Positions 29,889-32,500 of a DNA stretch of 32,500 bases are shown here, piece after piece. The notes beneath the pieces were generated by a model. It made no database searches. It was not told where the DNA came from and saw only the letters and a program-made list of their open reading frames with translations. The stretch is from positions 110,474 through 142,973 of the forward strand of contig JAWQFJ010000493.1 of assembly GCA_034096865.1 (NCBI GenBank), in the 5' to 3' direction. This stretch comes from Theodoxus fluviatilis (taxonomy: Eukaryota; Mollusca; Gastropoda; Cycloneritida; Neritidae). Each line of letters starts with the position of its first letter. The stretch's first letter is position 1. Both the position numbers and the translations under genes were made by a program.

Positions 29889-30174
29889 GGATGACAATGA
29901 GTCACAGCAAAGAGAAGCTATAGGAGCTTTTTTATATATAAAATCGAAAGATATAACCTTTTCACGATGATTTTTTTATTCATGCAATGTTTCTAGGGAA
30001 AAACAAACAGAAGTAATATCTCTACTTCATTGTTGTGAAACGGCGAACAAGAGAAAAAGAGAGCGACAACTAACCACTGAAAGATATTATTAACAATCAA
30101 AATGTATGCAAGGTTTAAATACTTACTCATACCTACAAAACACAGAGATAATGATCAGAAGAGGGAGGGTGGCG

Positions 30175-30175
<1 letters not shown>
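29889..30175. other. no feature recognised
   Basis: AT-rich unique sequence following the satellite. Confidence 0.4.
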
Positions 30176-30362
<187 letters not shown>

Positions 30363-30805
30363 CTAGCATAAAGATAGATGAACGGACATGGATGGACAAA
30401 TGAATGGATGAAACAGTCAACTGAAAAAAGATGGACGAATGAGAGAATGGATAGATGAATAGGTAGAGCCTAAGATAGTACATATATACACTTCTAGATA
30501 TAAATGGACGGATGAACAGTTGAACAATAATTCAATATACAGTTTCAAAACTGCACATATGGACAAATTCCCACCCGACAAAGGCGTTGACCTTCCTGGG
30601 GAAAATTAAAAGAAGGCACCCTATTACATACATGTTCCTTTTGGCAAACAACTCCGTTTGGCAATTGCAAAAGAATTTTGCAGTCAGCAGTATACTTTTT
30701 AAATTGTAAAATGGCAAATAGTGTGCAACAACTATGTCAGTTTTGGATGGAAAGTACGAGATTTCAAAGTCGTCAGGACTATCACAGATATTTGCTTTGT
30801 GGGAG

Positions 30806-30867
30806 GGAGAGGGAGAGACAGAGAGAGAGAGACAGAGAGAGAGACAGAGAGAGAGAGAGACAGAGAG

Positions 30868-30922
<55 letters not shown>

Positions 30923-30924
30923 AA
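30806..30924. repeat. (GA)n microsatellite
   Basis: GA array with GACA interruptions. Confidence 0.96.
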
Positions 30925-31204
30925 GATTGATCAAACTCGATTTTCCTATGGACATTTGTGAATTAGGCATAGCTGCCTGTCTCACATTCAGCCCTTGTTA
31001 AAACAAGCTAGCAACAAACAAACCCAATCCCACCTACCCCCACCATCGATCCCATCAAAAATTTACCCAATAACATTAGTCACAATGAATTCATGGTAAC
31101 AAAATAACACACTGAAAATAATCACATGGGGAATTTAGAATACGATGAAAAATTACCTAGGATAATTGTGCAAGAAAAGTGTGTGGTTTCACATTAAAAG
31201 TTTG

Positions 31205-31345
31205 TAAAGACGTTACAATTTAAAGAGAATTAGGTAGTGTGTTCCACATAGTAGCCTGTATCTCAATGCCCCGAGAAACAAATATTCGCAGGCTGAATCT
31301 CAATGCCCCGAGAAACGAATATTCACAGGCTGGTTGTTATCTCTG
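31205..31345 (-). pseudogene. LINE ORF2 C-terminal fragment with 37-bp internal duplication
   Basis: Read on the minus strand, SRGIEIQATMWNTLPNSL ends at a TAA near 31220. This is the WNtLP motif at the C-terminus of CR1/Jockey-like ORF2. The segment before it is duplicated: plus-strand TCTCAATGCCCCGAGAAAC occurs at 31261 and again at 31298. The period is 37, which is not a multiple of three, so the duplication itself breaks the frame. Only the last few dozen residues remain. Confidence 0.6.
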
Positions 31346-31636
31346 ACATTGGCTTTACATTCACGGTGGAATCACATGCACTTGCCTCCTGTTCACTCAA
31401 TATCATAATAAAATGCCAACATTATAAATATTTCTGCAGAAGACATATATCGGGCAAATAGGACGGAAATCGATCAATCTTATGAAAAGTATCAGCAACT
31501 GCACTCCGTTCTCTAAAGCAGCTGAATACAAACGCTGAGGTTCGTGGTGCATATGATATCCTCTTGGTACTGTTTATATTTGTTATCATTATGGGGAGGC
31601 GGAGCCTGCATGCAAATAAGGCTGCTGGCCACGCCC

Positions 31637-31810
31637 TCAAGAGGCGGGGACGGTGAGTGTGGGGCGTGGCCTGGTGCTCTGGGGTGGGGCCAAGCGCTTG
31701 TTCAGCATCTCGTCCAGCCACTCCTCGTAGTTGGTTCCATAGCGACTCCGCCCCAGAGTCTTGAGGTAAACACGGAGCGCCCCTTCCTCCTTGGGTGCCC
31801 TGGCCTGATC
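31637..31810 (-). CDS. terminal coding exon of an unidentified host gene
   Basis: On the minus strand a polypyrimidine tract and CAG (TTCCTTCCCATTCCAG) are followed by an open frame of 57 codons and TGA. The peptide includes DQARAPKEEGALRVYLKTLG, RYGTNYEEWLDEMLNKRL and a Pro/Thr-rich end APPQSTRPRPTLTVPAS. Codons are strongly GC-ending, unlike the surrounding AT-rich DNA, which supports real coding use. The exon is 174 bases and phase 0 if the acceptor is right. I do not recognise the protein. The middle looks helical and acidic/basic. Upstream exons would lie beyond 31811 on the minus strand, past a GA/G-rich intron tract, and probably outside the window. Confidence 0.6.
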   Translation of the reverse strand, partial: DQARAPKEEGALRVYLKTLGRSRYGTNYEEWLDEMLNKRLAPPQSTRPRPTLTVPAS

Positions 31811-31853
31811 CTGGAATGGGAAGGAACAGTTATTTGAAGCGGCAGAGAGACAG

Positions 31854-31856
<3 letters not shown>

Positions 31857-31901
<45 letters not shown>

Positions 31902-31935
31902 AGGGGGTGGGGGGTGGGTGGTGGGGGGTCGGGCG
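31857..31935. repeat. (GA)n then G-rich tract
   Basis: GA at 31857-31899 followed by GGGTGGGGGG-type DNA. It lies just upstream of the exon on the minus strand, as CT- and C-rich intron sequence. Confidence 0.93.
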
Positions 31936-31939
31936 GAGA

Positions 31940-32500
31940 GCAGAGAGTGGCTCTTCATCTACGCCAATAGCAGAAGCTAGTAATTTATTCTTGTTACAGA
32001 AGGACGAGGTTGAATTGTTAAAATGCGGATACTGTTTTCAACGCCATTCTGATATATACATGTATGTTTCAATGGATAAGGCAGTTGAACAGTATAACAG
32101 TAAAACAGGTAAAACCTGCCTCAAAATCACAACTTTCATGTTCTCTCTCAGACTGGAGACGCATCGCTTTGCTGGTCAAAGCCAGTCAGAGGACGTTCCA
32201 GTTTCTTAAGCCGTGTTCTCACTGGGCGTTGTACCCGCAGTAACCGAGGACCGAAGTGGACTTAGCAAACTTGTGCCTATGAATAGGCCTACAATACAGT
32301 CTCACTGTAGTAGCATCATGTAGCTCAGTTTATGGCCTAGATTTTCGGCGACTCCCATACGAAAGAGCGATCATACGCATGCATATAACCAATCAGGACG
32401 CAGCCTAGCTCGGTTTACTTCGTCGAAGTATACATCAGACATCGAAGAACATGATCACCGAAGTCTACTTCGAACTGGGAGCACTAGGCAAACCCCCCAA
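31940..32500. other. no gene supported; possible transposon end near the edge
   Basis: No exon seen. From about 32210 (CGTGTTCTCACTGGGCG) to the edge the sequence looks like a non-autonomous transposon, with the palindrome TACTTCGTCGAAGTA at 32416-32430 and AAGTCTACTTCG at 32461. The window ends before a second terminus can be judged. Confidence 0.3.

Overview
The window looks like non-coding, repeat-saturated DNA from a marine invertebrate, most likely a mollusc (inference). The basis is a mixture of very long GT, GA/CT and tetranucleotide microsatellites, CR1/Jockey-like LINE tails, a Penelope-like remnant, Ty3/gypsy elements with mollusc-style gag and pol, and frequent tacatgta-type motifs. 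There is no operon structure and no intact long gene. Most long open frames are translations of microsatellites. Only one short segment (31637-31810, minus) looks like a live host coding exon.

Region 1-7.5 kb: a cluster of seven copies of one unnamed dispersed repeat of about 170 bp, whose outer end is nearly always joined to ATGG/CCAT or a related tetranucleotide run. Two copies sit head to head as a large inverted repeat (7145-7491). Between them lies a broken Penelope-like element on the minus strand: a GIY-YIG endonuclease piece, a hammerhead-ribozyme-like motif in the expected 3' region, a TTAA-flanked MITE inserted in the coding part and a LINE-like tail fused on. Region 7.5-12.4 kb: two decayed LINE 3' ends, a 385-bp foldback element with clear terminal inverted repeats, and two very large microsatellite blocks.

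Region 12.4-21.9 kb: two Ty3/gypsy retrotransposons in the same orientation. Element A (about 12.48-17.58 kb) has two recognisable LTRs. Its 5' LTR is truncated at a CT tract and carries a nested solo LTR with a 4-bp target duplication. Its interior keeps gag and the RT thumb/RNase H, but protease, the RT palm and integrase are missing, and unrelated GC-rich inverted-repeat DNA lies in the middle. Element B (17.68-21.88 kb) has one LTR, a primer-binding-site-like sequence, gag with a CCHC knuckle, protease, RT, RNase H and the integrase zinc-binding domain, broken by several frameshifts and cut off inside integrase. Both elements have lost the catalytic YxDD box.

Region 21.9-32.5 kb: a long uninterrupted LINE C-terminal frame (22739-23441, minus), a compound AC/GACA array, an ATC array attached to a LINE/SINE-type 3' tail, a degenerate 30-bp minisatellite that stays open because its period is a multiple of three, a disabled THAP zinc-finger exon, a foldback element, a 38-bp satellite of exactly 19 units, a further LINE tail carrying a 37-bp duplication, and the host terminal exon. 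The genes do not form a pathway; the window records nested insertions, decay and microsatellite growth.
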